This document shows positions 52,504-60,992 of a stretch of DNA of 64,000 bases, piece after piece (the first letter of the stretch is position 1; each line of letters opens with the position of its first letter). Source of the stretch: DASTSN01 sp035549175 (GTDB lineage Bacteria > Bacteroidota > Bacteroidia > Chitinophagales > Chitinophagaceae); assembly GCA_035549175.1 (NCBI GenBank), contig DASZRL010000065.1, forward strand, positions 1 to 64,000, given 5' to 3'. Made by a program: the position numbers and the translations under genes. The notes under the pieces are model-generated. The model saw only the letters and a list, made by a program, of their open reading frames with translations. It was not told where the DNA came from and ran no database searches.

Positions 52504-54204
52504 TCAGTCCGTAACCTTTTTGCGGATGGTCGACCGGGTCTTCAGCGGCTTGACCTTCTTTTCCGTACGGTCGCCCTTGAGGGTGGACGCCAGCTTGACG
52601 GCCTCATATGCGTTGACGATTCCCCCCGAAACACACAAATCCGAGAGATTCACCGACTGGTCGGTCCCGGGATTCGTTACCTTAAGGTCCGTTTTGGTGC
52701 AGGATTTTTCAATCACGAATTTGACCTGCTCAGCAGTCAGGTTCGGAAAATACTCCAGGATAAGGGCTGCCAGTCCGGCCACCACCGGGGACGCCATGCT
52801 GGTTCCCTGGGCGTTACCGTAGGTATTGCCCCCGGGTATGGTGGAATAAATCTTCACCCCCGGCGCGAATACATCCACCATTTTTTTCCCGTAGTTGGAG
52901 AAACTGGCCACCAGGCCTCCGGCCTTGGGATCCCCGCTGGCACCCACCGTGATCCAGTTGGTGGCCTGCTGCCCGTTATCCCGGAATACCGGGTTGGGGA
53001 AGTTGTCGGTGGAATCATTGTTCTGGTGGTCGTTGCCGGCAGCGTGCACCAGCAGCACCCCTTTCTGTTCCGCGTAACGAACGGCATCATCGACCCAGGG
53101 TTTTTGCGGCGAAAATCCCTTGCCGAAACTCATATTGATTACCCGGGCCCCGTTATCCACCGCGTAGCGGATGGCCAGGGCGACGTCTTTATCATGTTCG
53201 TCCCCATCCGGCACCGCCCGGATCATCATGATCCTCACGTTATCGGCAATTCCATTCATCCCCAGCCCGTTGGTACGGTCCGCAGCGATAATGCCGGACA
53301 CGTGGGTTCCATGGAAGGGGGTATTGGCCATCACGTCGCTGTTACCGTAGAAGCGGTCATTAATGTCATTGTAGTTATCCTTGACGATTTCTCCCCGGAA
53401 GTCTTCCGGGGCCTGCTTCTTGGCTTCCGCCTTGCGTTCTTCCCCGTGGATGAAATCCGCGATATCGTCGTACAGCCCTTTGCTGTCCTGGTCCATTTCC
53501 ACCTGCAGCCCGTTGTAGAGGCGAAGGACTTTTTCCTTGGCCCGTTTTCCGTCCAGGTCAGGAGGAGTAAAATCCTGGACATCCTTGCCCGTGTAGGCGG
53601 TCTTGTTCATTTCCCTTTTCAGCACACTGTCGCCAGCCAGGGCATCATTATACGCCCTTTTGATCAGCATCAGGTTCAACTGGTCCTTGGGATCCATTTC
53701 CCCCAGGTCATCACCCGCCTTCTTCCACATCGCATACTGCGCTTTGGTCTGGGGGTCCATGCTGGAGGTATCAGACATATTTTCAAACCGGGCCTTGTAG
53801 GCATGATACACCCGGGCCGCTTCGTAGGAATCCTCCTTCACATTGCGTCCGTCCCGTCCACCCAGGAAGTTCCAACCATGGATATCGTCCACATACCCGT
53901 TGTTGTCGTCGTCAATGCCGTTGCCGGGAATTTCCCCCGGGTTGGTCCAGAGTATGGACTTGAGATCCTCATGGGTGGTATCGACGCCCGAATCGATCAC
54001 CGCCACCACAACGGTTTTACTTTTTAAGTGGTTGGTTTTCAGAAAATCATAAGCCTTATCGAGACTAATGCCATAATAGCCGTCTTTTTGAAGGTCCATC
54101 AGGTGCCAACCTTTGGGTACGTCTTCCTTCTGCGCCCACACAGCCGTTCCAAGCAGGGCCGCTGCCACAGTAACCAGCCACTTTTTTCCAATTAGAGTGT
54201 ACAT
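52504..54204 (-). CDS. Exported subtilisin-like serine protease (S8)
   Basis: A 566-residue exported protease. A signal peptide (1-25, VWAQ) leads into the catalytic domain with Asp71 (VIDSGVD), His298 (FHGTHVSG), oxyanion Asn391 (HAAGND) and Ser469 (GTSMASP), so all catalytic residues are present. Unusually, about 185 residues of mostly helical, charged sequence (about 112-295) separate the Asp and His motifs, usually some 35-60 residues apart. Near the Asp motif, GIDDDNNGYVDDIHGWNF suggests a calcium-binding loop. No propeptide of normal size is seen before Asp71, so the insert may serve as a built-in regulator. The basic C-terminus lacks a T9SS signal. A Bacteroidota-type promoter lies upstream. 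Confidence 0.9.
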   Translation of the reverse strand: MYTLIGKKWLVTVAAALLGTAVWAQKEDVPKGWHLMDLQKDGYYGISLDKAYDFLKTNHLKSKTVVVAVIDSGVDTTHEDLKSILWTNPGEIPGNGIDDDNNGYVDDIHGWNFLGGRDGRNVKEDSYEAARVYHAYKARFENMSDTSSMDPQTKAQYAMWKKAGDDLGEMDPKDQLNLMLIKRAYNDALAGDSVLKREMNKTAYTGKDVQDFTPPDLDGKRAKEKVLRLYNGLQVEMDQDSKGLYDDIADFIHGEERKAEAKKQAPEDFRGEIVKDNYNDINDRFYGNSDVMANTPFHGTHVSGIIAADRTNGLGMNGIADNVRIMMIRAVPDGDEHDKDVALAIRYAVDNGARVINMSFGKGFSPQKPWVDDAVRYAEQKGVLLVHAAGNDHQNNDSTDNFPNPVFRDNGQQATNWITVGASGDPKAGGLVASFSNYGKKMVDVFAPGVKIYSTIPGGNTYGNAQGTSMASPVVAGLAALILEYFPNLTAEQVKFVIEKSCTKTDLKVTNPGTDQSVNLSDLCVSGGIVNAYEAVKLASTLKGDRTEKKVKPLKTRSTIRKKVTD

Positions 54205-54226
54205 TGTATTGAGATTTAGAAAGTAA

Positions 54227-54258
54227 CAAATTTGCGAAACCTCTGAAATTTAGACCAA
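54227..54258 (-). promoter_or_regulatory. Candidate promoter of the S8 protease gene
   Basis: On the minus strand TTGG (54255-54258), 20 bases, then CAAATTTG (54227-54234) match TTTG-N19-TAnnTTTG with one mismatch in each element. The start of transcription would lie near 54220. Confidence 0.4.
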
Positions 54259-54267
54259 CCATTCATA

Positions 54268-54304
54268 CTTTTTAAGAAAACAGTCCCGGGAAACCCCGGG
54301 ACTG
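54268..54304 (-). terminator. Intrinsic terminator after the first OmpA/TSP3 gene
   Basis: On the minus strand CAGTCCCGGG-GTTT-CCCGGGACTG (54281-54304) forms a 10-bp stem followed by TTTTCTTAAAAAG. It lies just after the OmpA-like gene that ends at 54330 and upstream of the S8 promoter. Confidence 0.85.
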
Positions 54305-54329
54305 CCTGTAAATGGACGTAAGCAGTTGG

Positions 54330-55838
54330 TTATTGGTTGCTGAGCCTGAGTTCCACCCGGCGGTTCCTGGCCTGTTCGGCTTCAGTCTTTCCGGTCGTCA
54401 GGGGCCTGGTCGGGCCATATCCGATCGCTTTCAGGCGGGATGCGTCAATCCCCTTGCTTTCAAAATAGGCCCTCACATGGTCAGCACGATCCTGTGAAAG
54501 TTTCATATTGGCCTGGTAATCACCATGATTGCTGGTATGCCCTTCAATGGTAAGCGTCAGGGAAGGATTCTGCTGCAGAATTTTCACCACCTCATCCAGC
54601 ACCTGGTGGGTAGACGGCAGGATAGTGGCCTTGGCAAACTCGAACTGGATACGCCGGGCCGCATAATTGACTTTTTCCACAATTTCCTTCTGGATGATGG
54701 GACAGCCGCCATTTTCAGGTGAACCCTTGGTTTTAGGGCATTTGTCCTCCTCGTCATTGACGCCGTCGCCGTCCGAATCCGGGATGGGGCAGCCATTGTA
54801 TTTCGGACTGCCGGCCACGGTGGGACACTTGTCCTCCTCGTCATTGATTCCGTCGCCATCGGTGTCCGGAATGGGGCAGCCGTTGTATTTGGCCAGCCCC
54901 TTTACGCCCGGACATTTGTCCAGTTCATCGTTAACTCCATCCCCGTCGGAGTCGGGAACCGGGCAACCATTGTATTTTGCCAGGCCGGCAACCGCCGGAC
55001 ACTTGTCGTCCTTGTCGGCAATGCCATCTCCGTCCCGGTCCGGGCAACCATGGGTCAGCGCCGTGCCCGGCTGATCCGGGCATTGATCATCCTTGTCCGG
55101 TATGCCATCCTTGTCACGGTCCTTGGGTTTTTCTTCCAGTTTAACCGGTTTACCCAGGAAAACCCCCAGGGTTCCGCCAATCACCTGGTGATTGAAATGA
55201 CCGTTATACTGGTCAGACTGGTAGAAATCGCCCAGTCCTCGGGAGTAATTGGCCGTCAGCAATACCCTTCCGAATTCTAGTCCGATCAGCCCGTTCACCC
55301 CGTAATCAAAGGTCTTATATTTCCCCGGCCCGTTACCCACGGAAAGGTTCGTGTTTTCGTAGCTGTTGAAGTCCCCGTTGGTATAAAACTTGTCGGAGGT
55401 CTCCTTGCCGTTAAAGAAGAAGGATGCATACGGGCCGGCTCCCAGTACCAGTTTGACCTTGGCGGCCAGGGGAAATTTGACCACGAGGTTGACCGGCACA
55501 TCGATATAGTTGAGGTATTGGGTGGAATCAAACCGTTCCACCAGGGGATCGGGGATATTGGTGGACTGGGCGTATTTCCTGCCTTTGTTCGTGATCAGCA
55601 CACCCGGCTGGAGAAAAAAACGGGATTTGGGTGAAAAAGGCAGTTCCGCCAGCAGCCCCCCGTGAAAGCCCGTGCGCGGGGTATAATAACCCTTGATGCT
55701 GTTCCAGTTGGGAAGATCGTTGGATTCCTGAACCGAGGAAGAATGCGCGCCGGCTACGAAGGCTACCCGGAACTGTCCAAGGCTGGACACATGGAAAGCA
55801 AGCAGGACAAGTGCGGAAAGAATGCCTTTTTTTCTCAT
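54330..55838 (-). CDS. OmpA-family outer-membrane protein with thrombospondin type 3 repeats (first of a tandem pair)
   Basis: A 502-residue outer-membrane protein. A signal peptide (1-22, SSLGQ) precedes an outer-membrane barrel (about 25-240). Five calcium-binding TSP3 repeats (about 250-390, DxDxDGIxD..DKCP) follow, then an OmpA-like domain (about 395-502). That domain has GHTSNHGD, NMKLSQDRADHV and ARNRRVEL. The Asp expected right after GHT is Ser, while the Arg in SxxR is present, so peptidoglycan binding may be weakened. The start is the ATG before the signal peptide, and the promoter at 55887-55917 confirms it, excluding an upstream in-frame codon. The next gene upstream is a paralogue. 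Confidence 0.9.
   Translation of the reverse strand: MRKKGILSALVLLAFHVSSLGQFRVAFVAGAHSSSVQESNDLPNWNSIKGYYTPRTGFHGGLLAELPFSPKSRFFLQPGVLITNKGRKYAQSTNIPDPLVERFDSTQYLNYIDVPVNLVVKFPLAAKVKLVLGAGPYASFFFNGKETSDKFYTNGDFNSYENTNLSVGNGPGKYKTFDYGVNGLIGLEFGRVLLTANYSRGLGDFYQSDQYNGHFNHQVIGGTLGVFLGKPVKLEEKPKDRDKDGIPDKDDQCPDQPGTALTHGCPDRDGDGIADKDDKCPAVAGLAKYNGCPVPDSDGDGVNDELDKCPGVKGLAKYNGCPIPDTDGDGINDEEDKCPTVAGSPKYNGCPIPDSDGDGVNDEEDKCPKTKGSPENGGCPIIQKEIVEKVNYAARRIQFEFAKATILPSTHQVLDEVVKILQQNPSLTLTIEGHTSNHGDYQANMKLSQDRADHVRAYFESKGIDASRLKAIGYGPTRPLTTGKTEAEQARNRRVELRLSNQ
54699..55122. repeat. Tandem repeats coding the TSP3 modules (five)
   Basis: Imperfect DNA repeats of about 80-85 bases encode the DxDGDGxxDxxDKCP modules and their linkers (KYNGCP...). 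They reflect protein repeats, not a mobile or CRISPR structure. Confidence 0.85.
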
Positions 55839-55886
55839 CAGTTTTGGGTTGGGTATGTCTGGATAATGCCCTTGACCATCAGGGGA

Positions 55887-55917
55887 TAAAGATGCTAAAT
55901 ATTTTACATAATACAAA
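55887..55917 (-). promoter_or_regulatory. Promoter of the first OmpA/TSP3 gene
   Basis: On the minus strand TTTG (55914-55917), exactly 19 bases, then CATCTTTA (55887-55894). The -33 element is perfect and the -7 element has two mismatches to TAnnTTTG. The start would lie near 55880. It shows that the gene is transcribed separately from its upstream paralogue. Confidence 0.5.
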
Positions 55918-55926
55918 AGCCGGGCC

Positions 55927-55941
55927 GCCGGGGTTACCGGC
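55927..55941 (-). terminator. Weak hairpin after the second OmpA/TSP3 gene
   Basis: On the minus strand GCCGG-TAACC-CCGGC forms a 5-bp stem, with TTTTG a little downstream. It may be a weak terminator of the gene ending at 55963, overlapping the promoter of the next gene. Confidence 0.35.
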
Positions 55942-55962
55942 CAATTCGTTGACTGGCGTGTA

Positions 55963-57573
55963 TTACTGGTAGCCTAATACCAGCCGGATCCGGTCGCCAG
56001 CCGCGTTGCTTCGCCCGGGTACTCCGGGCTGGGCCGGAGGAGTGGCTGACCCCATGCCGGTTGCCTTCAGGCGGGACCAGTCAATGCCCTGCAGGCCTAC
56101 GTAAGCCATGATATTGTTGGCCCGTTCGACGGTCAGCTTCTGGATCGTGCTGCTGTCGCCCGCGGCCATGGTATAGCTTTCGATGGAAACAGTCAGGGTG
56201 GGGTGGGCTTTGAGGATACGCACCAGGTCATCAAGGGCCCGGTACGCCGGAGCCGGTACGTCAGATTTCCGGTCGTTAAACTCGAGTCGCAGGGCTATGG
56301 CATCCACGCTGTCCACAAGGGAGCGGCGCAGGGTGGGACAACCCTGGTTTTCGGCTGTGCCGGGCGTATAGGGGCATTTGTCCAGTTCATCGTTTACCCC
56401 GTCCTTGTCAGAATCAGGTACCGGGCAGCCGGCATACTTGGCCAGCCCCGGTACGTCCGGACACTTGTCTTCCATGTCATTGACACCATCCTTGTCCCGG
56501 TCGCCTACCGGGCAGCCCTTGTTAATGGCCAGCCCCGCCGAATCCGGGCAGCGGTCATCAAAATCGCTTACCCCGTCGTGATCGCGGTCAGGAAAGGGAC
56601 ACCCGTCATAGATCGGAAGACCGGGCACATTGGGGCATTTGTCCTGGTCATCCGGCACCCCATCCCCATCGGAATCAGCCACCGGGCAACCCTGGTTGCG
56701 CACGCTCCCGGCCACTTCCGGGCATTTGTCCGTCTTGTCAGGGATACCGTCTCCGTCAGCGTCGGGACATCCATTGGTCAGGGCAGTGCCGGGTTCGGTG
56801 GGACAGCCGTCCGCCTGATCCGGAATCCCATCGTTATCCTGGTCCTTTAGGACCGGTTCGCGGTTACGGCCCAGGTACAGCCCGATGGTGCCCCCGATCA
56901 CGCCGTTGCGAAAGGTGGCATCATAGCCTACCGGCCGGTAAAAGCTGGTCAGCAGCCCCCGGTTGATATTGGCCGTAATGAAAAATTGTCCAAACTGCAG
57001 GCCTACCTGGCCGCTCAGGCCCAGGTCGATTCTACCGTACTGGCCGGGGCCCGAACCGTAAACTATTTTTCCGCTCTGGTGAACGGTTGTGCCATTGGAA
57101 AAAACCGTATCGGCCGTCTCGGTCCCGCCCAGCAGGTAGGCCAGGTAGGGGCCCAGGCCGAAAATGAACCGGGTCCGGTTCCTGTGCAGCGGATTACTGA
57201 TATCGGCCTTGTACACGAATTGCATCGGCAGGGTGAGGTAATCGATAAACTGGGTGGATTTCAGGGAATAATCGATCCCGTAATACGTATCCCGCTGAAA
57301 CTTTCTACCCTGGCCGGAGTACATCAGGGATGGCTGGAAAAACCAGGCACCCTGGGAGCCCATCGGGACATCCAGGACCAAGCCGCCGTGAAAGGAGGCC
57401 CTGGGCTTGTAAAAAGGACGGTACTCACTGTTCCAGGCAGGTTTGGAGGTGTATTCATACACATAGGAACTGTGGAATCCGCCGGCCAGGGCCAGTTTTG
57501 CCTGGGCCATCAGGGGGCTGCGAAGGGTGGAAAGAACGACCAGAAAACAAAGCCGAAAGGTAAGGTTGCGCAT
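55963..57573 (-). CDS. OmpA-like outer-membrane protein with thrombospondin type 3 repeats and a degenerate OmpA domain (second of a tandem pair)
   Basis: A 536-residue paralogue of the gene downstream. A signal peptide (1-24, PLMAQ) precedes an outer-membrane barrel (about 27-250) with matching motifs (GGFHSSYVYE, SQGAWFFQPSLMYSGQGRKF). Six TSP3 repeats follow (about 255-415), then a C-terminal OmpA-like region (about 420-536). That region lacks the family's hallmarks: the GHTD segment is SYTMAAGD, and the NRRVE segment is GDRIRL. It probably does not bind peptidoglycan in the usual way. The start is the ATG before the signal peptide, with an 88-codon upstream extension rejected as arginine/alanine-rich and unlike a signal. 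Confidence 0.85.
   Translation of the reverse strand: MRNLTFRLCFLVVLSTLRSPLMAQAKLALAGGFHSSYVYEYTSKPAWNSEYRPFYKPRASFHGGLVLDVPMGSQGAWFFQPSLMYSGQGRKFQRDTYYGIDYSLKSTQFIDYLTLPMQFVYKADISNPLHRNRTRFIFGLGPYLAYLLGGTETADTVFSNGTTVHQSGKIVYGSGPGQYGRIDLGLSGQVGLQFGQFFITANINRGLLTSFYRPVGYDATFRNGVIGGTIGLYLGRNREPVLKDQDNDGIPDQADGCPTEPGTALTNGCPDADGDGIPDKTDKCPEVAGSVRNQGCPVADSDGDGVPDDQDKCPNVPGLPIYDGCPFPDRDHDGVSDFDDRCPDSAGLAINKGCPVGDRDKDGVNDMEDKCPDVPGLAKYAGCPVPDSDKDGVNDELDKCPYTPGTAENQGCPTLRRSLVDSVDAIALRLEFNDRKSDVPAPAYRALDDLVRILKAHPTLTVSIESYTMAAGDSSTIQKLTVERANNIMAYVGLQGIDWSRLKATGMGSATPPAQPGVPGRSNAAGDRIRLVLGYQ
56334..56846. repeat. Tandem repeats coding the TSP3 modules (six)
   Basis: Imperfect DNA repeats encoding DxDxDGxxDxxDxCP modules with linkers of the form GLxxxxGCP. 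They are protein-level repeats like those in the neighbouring paralogue, but with one module more. Confidence 0.85.
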
Positions 57574-57667
57574 CAGGCTGCCTTTTTCAGGTATAATATC
57601 CGTAAAACGGACGAAAGTCTCAATTATTTCTCCCCGCGACAAAACAATACCCGGTTTCCCGCGGAAA

Positions 57668-59191
57668 TCAGAAGTCAAAGCGTATGCCCTGAGCCAGGGG
57701 AAGCTGGGTTCCGAAGTTAATCGTATTGGTCTGGCGGCGCATATAGGCCTTCCAGGCGTCGCTTCCGCTTTCACGGCCGCCGCCCGTTTCCTTTTCGCCA
57801 CCGAAGGCCCCGCCGATTTCTGCTCCGGAGGTACCAATATTCACGTTGGCAATGCCGCAGTCGCTGCCTCCCTGGGCCAGAAACCGCTCCGCTTCTCTCA
57901 GGTTTAGTGTCATGATGGCCGAGGAGAGCCCCTGGGGTACCCCGTTCTGTATGGCGATCGCCTCCTCCAGGGTTCGGTAGCGCATCAGGTACAGGATGGG
58001 GGCAAAGGTTTCCTGCTGAACAATCCGGAAGCCGGCTTCGACTTCGGCGATACAGGGTTTGACATAACATCCGCTTTCATACCCGTCGCCCTTCAACACG
58101 CCTCCTTCGACCACAAACTGGCCGCCTTCCGCCCGGCATTTTTCAATGGCATCGGTATACAGCTGAACGGCCTGCTTGTCAATGAGGGGGCCCACATGGT
58201 TGCGTTCGTCCAGGGGATTGCCGATCCTCAGCTGCCGGTAGGCAGCCACCAGTTTATCCCGCACCAGGTCATAGACCTTTTCCTGTATGATCAGCCGGCG
58301 GGTGCTGGTGCAGCGCTGTCCCGCCGTCCCGACGGCACCAAACAGGGCCGCCCGTACGGCCATGTCCAGGTCAGCATGCTCGGTAATGATGATGGCATTA
58401 TTTCCTCCCAGTTCAAGCAGGGCACGCCCCAGGCGGGCACCTACCGCCGCGCCGACCGCCTTTCCCATCCGGGTGGAGCCGGTCGCCGAAACCAGGGGAA
58501 TCCGGTGGTCATTGGCCATCCATTCACCCGTACCGCGTCCGCCGATGACCAGGTTACAAACCCCCTCGGGGACATGGTTCCGGGCGAACACTTCCGCAAT
58601 GATGTGCTGGCAGGCCACCCCGCAAAGCGGCGTCTTCTCGGAAGGTTTCCAGATACAAACGTCCCCGCAGACCCAGGCCAGCAGGCTGTTCCAGCTCCAG
58701 ACCGCCACGGGAAAATTGAACGCTGAGATGATGGAAACGATGCCCAGCGGATGCCACTGTTCATACATCCGGTGGGAAGGACGCTCACTGTGCATGGAAA
58801 GCCCGTAAAGCTGCCGGGAGAGTCCTACCGCAAAATCACAGATATCGATCATTTCCTGCACTTCTCCGTAGCCTTCCTGCAGGCTCTTACCCATCTCGTA
58901 AGATACCAGTTTGCCGAGAGGTTCCTTATACTGGCGAAGCGCTTCGCCCACCTGCCGAACGACCTCTCCGCGCTTGGGTGCCGGCCAGGTCCTCCATTCC
59001 AGGAAGGCCTGCTGGGCTGTATTGATGACTTTTTCGTAGCTGCTTCGGTCCGTGGCGGAAACGGTTCCGATCCGCTTTCCATCCACCGGAGACCAGCTTT
59101 CCAGGATCTCTCCTCCCGACTCAATCCACTGGGTGCCGGTGCTCACACCGCTGTTATTCTCCTGAATATGCAAGATTTTCAAAAAATCCAT
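57668..59191 (-). CDS. Aldehyde dehydrogenase, ALDH7 type (alpha-aminoadipic semialdehyde / piperideine-6-carboxylate dehydrogenase)
   Basis: A 507-residue cytoplasmic NAD-dependent enzyme. The catalytic Cys294 (GQRCTS) and general base Glu260 (LELGGNN) are present, as are the NAD motif GSTRMGKAVG and the proton relay PVAVWSWN. The C-terminal signature ETGGGRESGSDAWKAYMRRQTNTINF is typical of ALDH7A1/AmaB, which oxidises alpha-aminoadipic semialdehyde in lysine breakdown. No lysine-pathway genes lie next to it, so the substrate is inferred from family. A -7 element lies 18 bases upstream of the ATG. It is divergent from no gene and lies between the OmpA pair and panB. Confidence 0.93.
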   Translation of the reverse strand: MDFLKILHIQENNSGVSTGTQWIESGGEILESWSPVDGKRIGTVSATDRSSYEKVINTAQQAFLEWRTWPAPKRGEVVRQVGEALRQYKEPLGKLVSYEMGKSLQEGYGEVQEMIDICDFAVGLSRQLYGLSMHSERPSHRMYEQWHPLGIVSIISAFNFPVAVWSWNSLLAWVCGDVCIWKPSEKTPLCGVACQHIIAEVFARNHVPEGVCNLVIGGRGTGEWMANDHRIPLVSATGSTRMGKAVGAAVGARLGRALLELGGNNAIIITEHADLDMAVRAALFGAVGTAGQRCTSTRRLIIQEKVYDLVRDKLVAAYRQLRIGNPLDERNHVGPLIDKQAVQLYTDAIEKCRAEGGQFVVEGGVLKGDGYESGCYVKPCIAEVEAGFRIVQQETFAPILYLMRYRTLEEAIAIQNGVPQGLSSAIMTLNLREAERFLAQGGSDCGIANVNIGTSGAEIGGAFGGEKETGGGRESGSDAWKAYMRRQTNTINFGTQLPLAQGIRFDF

Positions 59192-59208
59192 AGTTTGAGG
59201 TTGAGGCG

Positions 59209-59216
59209 CAAAGGTA
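59209..59216 (-). promoter_or_regulatory. -7 promoter element of the ALDH7 gene
   Basis: The minus strand reads TACCTTTG, an exact TAnnTTTG match; transcription would begin near 59202, ten or so bases before the ATG. The -33 element is not clear. Confidence 0.45.
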
Positions 59217-59268
59217 AGGAATGCGGCAGGTGATTCATGGAAACCCGGTCCGGCGGGCCTTCAGGCCG

Positions 59269-60084
59269 TCAGTATTGCTCGGATTCGCTGGGGAAGTCGC
59301 GGTCCTTGATATCCCGGATATACCGCTGCACGGCCCCGGTGACCTGCTCATGAAGGTTCAGGTACTGGCGAAGAAACCGGGGTTTAAACTCGGTATTGAT
59401 GCCCAGCATGTCATGCATCACCAGTACCTGGCCGTCACAGTACCGGCCTGCGCCGATGCCGATGGTGGGAATGGAAAGGCTTTCCGTCACCTCGCGGGCC
59501 AGGTCGGCCGGTATTTTTTCCAGCACAATCCCGAAACAACCGGCCTGCTCCAGCAGGCGGGCGTCCTGGCGGAGTTTGTTGGCCTCCGCCTCTTCCCGGG
59601 CCCGTACCGTGTAGGTCCCGAACTTGTAAATGGACTGGGGGGTCAGTCCCAGGTGCCCCATGACGGGGATCCCGGCGGACACAATCCTTCGTATGGATTC
59701 CTGCACCTCCTCGCCGCCCTCCATCTTGACGGCATGGCAGCCGGTTTCCTTCATCAGCCGGATCGCGGAGGCAAGGGCATTATCCGAATTGGCCTGATAG
59801 GATCCGAAAGGCAGGTCCACTACGACCAGGCAGCGATCGATACCCCGGATCACGGAACTGGCATGGTAGATCATCTGGTCCATGGTAATGGGAAGGGTGG
59901 TCTCATGGCCCGCCATGACATTGGATGCGGAATCGCCAACCAGGATCACATCGATGCCGGCCCTGTCAAATAGCCTGGCAAAAGAGTAATCGTAGGCCGT
60001 AATCATGGAGATTTTCTCGCCGGCCGCCTTCATTTTCTGAAGGGTATTGGTGGTGATCTTCTTGATTTCTTTGGATTCGCTCAT
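59269..60084 (-). CDS. panB: 3-methyl-2-oxobutanoate hydroxymethyltransferase
   Basis: A 271-residue cytoplasmic enzyme making ketopantoate from alpha-ketoisovalerate and methylene-THF in pantothenate/CoA synthesis. Family motifs are ISMITAYDYSFARLFDRAGIDVILVGDSASNVMAGHETTLPIT (metal-binding Asp in GDS), VVVDLPFGSYQAN, AVKMEGG, MGHLGLTPQSI and IGIGAGRYCDGQVLVMHDMLG. Length is normal. Its start overlaps the stop of the ppx gene (ATGA, 60081-60084), so it is translationally coupled to an unrelated polyphosphate operon. Confidence 0.97.
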   Translation of the reverse strand: MSESKEIKKITTNTLQKMKAAGEKISMITAYDYSFARLFDRAGIDVILVGDSASNVMAGHETTLPITMDQMIYHASSVIRGIDRCLVVVDLPFGSYQANSDNALASAIRLMKETGCHAVKMEGGEEVQESIRRIVSAGIPVMGHLGLTPQSIYKFGTYTVRAREEAEANKLRQDARLLEQAGCFGIVLEKIPADLAREVTESLSIPTIGIGAGRYCDGQVLVMHDMLGINTEFKPRFLRQYLNLHEQVTGAVQRYIRDIKDRDFPSESEQY

Positions 60085-60992
60085 GAGGTCGCTTTTAAGA
60101 GATTTCCCCCTGCGGCAGTGAGTTCCTCGTACAGGGTGTAAATCAATCCATCCGCCAGTCCGATTTTGGGGACAAATATTTCCTCGGCATCCGCCCAGCG
60201 CATGGTGTTAATGTAAATCAGCAGGGCGGGCACGATCACATCGGCCCGGTCTTCCCGGAGCCGGTACAGGGAAATGCGCTGGGATACAGACAGGTTGCTG
60301 AATTCCTTATAATAATCCCGCAGCAGGTCCAGGGAAAGCGGTTTGCCTTCCTTGCGTTTGGAGAGTGAAAAAATCTTGTTGATATTACCTCCCGATCCGA
60401 TGGCCGTCACGTGGTGGTACCCCTTGGTCCTGCTTTTGATAAATTCCTTCATCGCATCCCACATCGCCTCGGTAACCTGGCTTTTCAGCAGGCGGATCGT
60501 CCCGATGTTGAAGGATTCCTTGAAAACGAGCTTCCCGTCACTGAAAAAGGTGAGCTCCGTGCTGCCACCCCCCACGTCAATGTAGAGATAGGATTCTGTA
60601 TCGGTCAGTCCCTCGGCAATATGGTTTTCGTAAATCAAGGAAGCTTCTTCCTGCCCGGTGATGACCTGGATTTCGATGCCTGTTTCGTTTTTGACCCGCC
60701 GGATGATATCGGCCGCATTGCGCGCGTCCCGCATGGCCGAGGTGGCGCAGGCCTTGAGATGGGTTACCTCATATACATCCAGCAGGTGCTTGTAGGACTG
60801 GATCGTCTTCAGCACCTTCTCAGCCCGTTCCGGCGAAATGTCGCCCCGGTCGAACACATCGAATCCGAGCCGCAGCGGGACCCGTACCAGGGCCACTTTG
60901 ACAAACTCAGGACCGCCCTTTGGCCCCGCAATGACATCAGATATCAGCAGCCTTGCTGCGTTACTTCCGATATCAATGGCTGCCAGTCTCAC
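60081..60992 (-). CDS. ppx: Exopolyphosphatase / guanosine pentaphosphatase (Ppx/GppA)
   Basis: A 303-residue cytoplasmic phosphatase of the ASKHA fold that removes phosphate from polyphosphate ends or from pppGpp. It has AAIDIGSNAARLLI (phosphate 1), YLYIDVGGGSTELTFF (phosphate 2) and VTAIGSGGNINKIF. The start is taken as GTG at 60992, which puts the first strand at the usual place and overlaps the ppk1 stop by 20 bases. An ATG at 61034 would add 14 unlikely residues (RFIIICSKKRRPRV). It is shorter than E. coli Ppx (513 residues), matching the short Bacteroidota form. It is co-transcribed with ppk1 and panB. Confidence 0.9.
   Translation of the reverse strand: MRLAAIDIGSNAARLLISDVIAGPKGGPEFVKVALVRVPLRLGFDVFDRGDISPERAEKVLKTIQSYKHLLDVYEVTHLKACATSAMRDARNAADIIRRVKNETGIEIQVITGQEEASLIYENHIAEGLTDTESYLYIDVGGGSTELTFFSDGKLVFKESFNIGTIRLLKSQVTEAMWDAMKEFIKSRTKGYHHVTAIGSGGNINKIFSLSKRKEGKPLSLDLLRDYYKEFSNLSVSQRISLYRLREDRADVIVPALLIYINTMRWADAEEIFVPKIGLADGLIYTLYEELTAAGGNLLKATS

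Noticed and set aside
52402..54027. 541-codon plus-strand open frame opposite the S8 protease
   Set aside because: Shadow frame; the minus strand encodes a protease with all catalytic residues.
54699..56846. Repeated DNA that could suggest a CRISPR or satellite array
   Set aside because: The repeats are imperfect, about 80 bases long and encode TSP3 protein modules.
57574..57837. 88-codon N-terminal extension of the second OmpA/TSP3 gene
   Set aside because: No signal features and composition of a shadow frame; the signal peptide begins at 57573.
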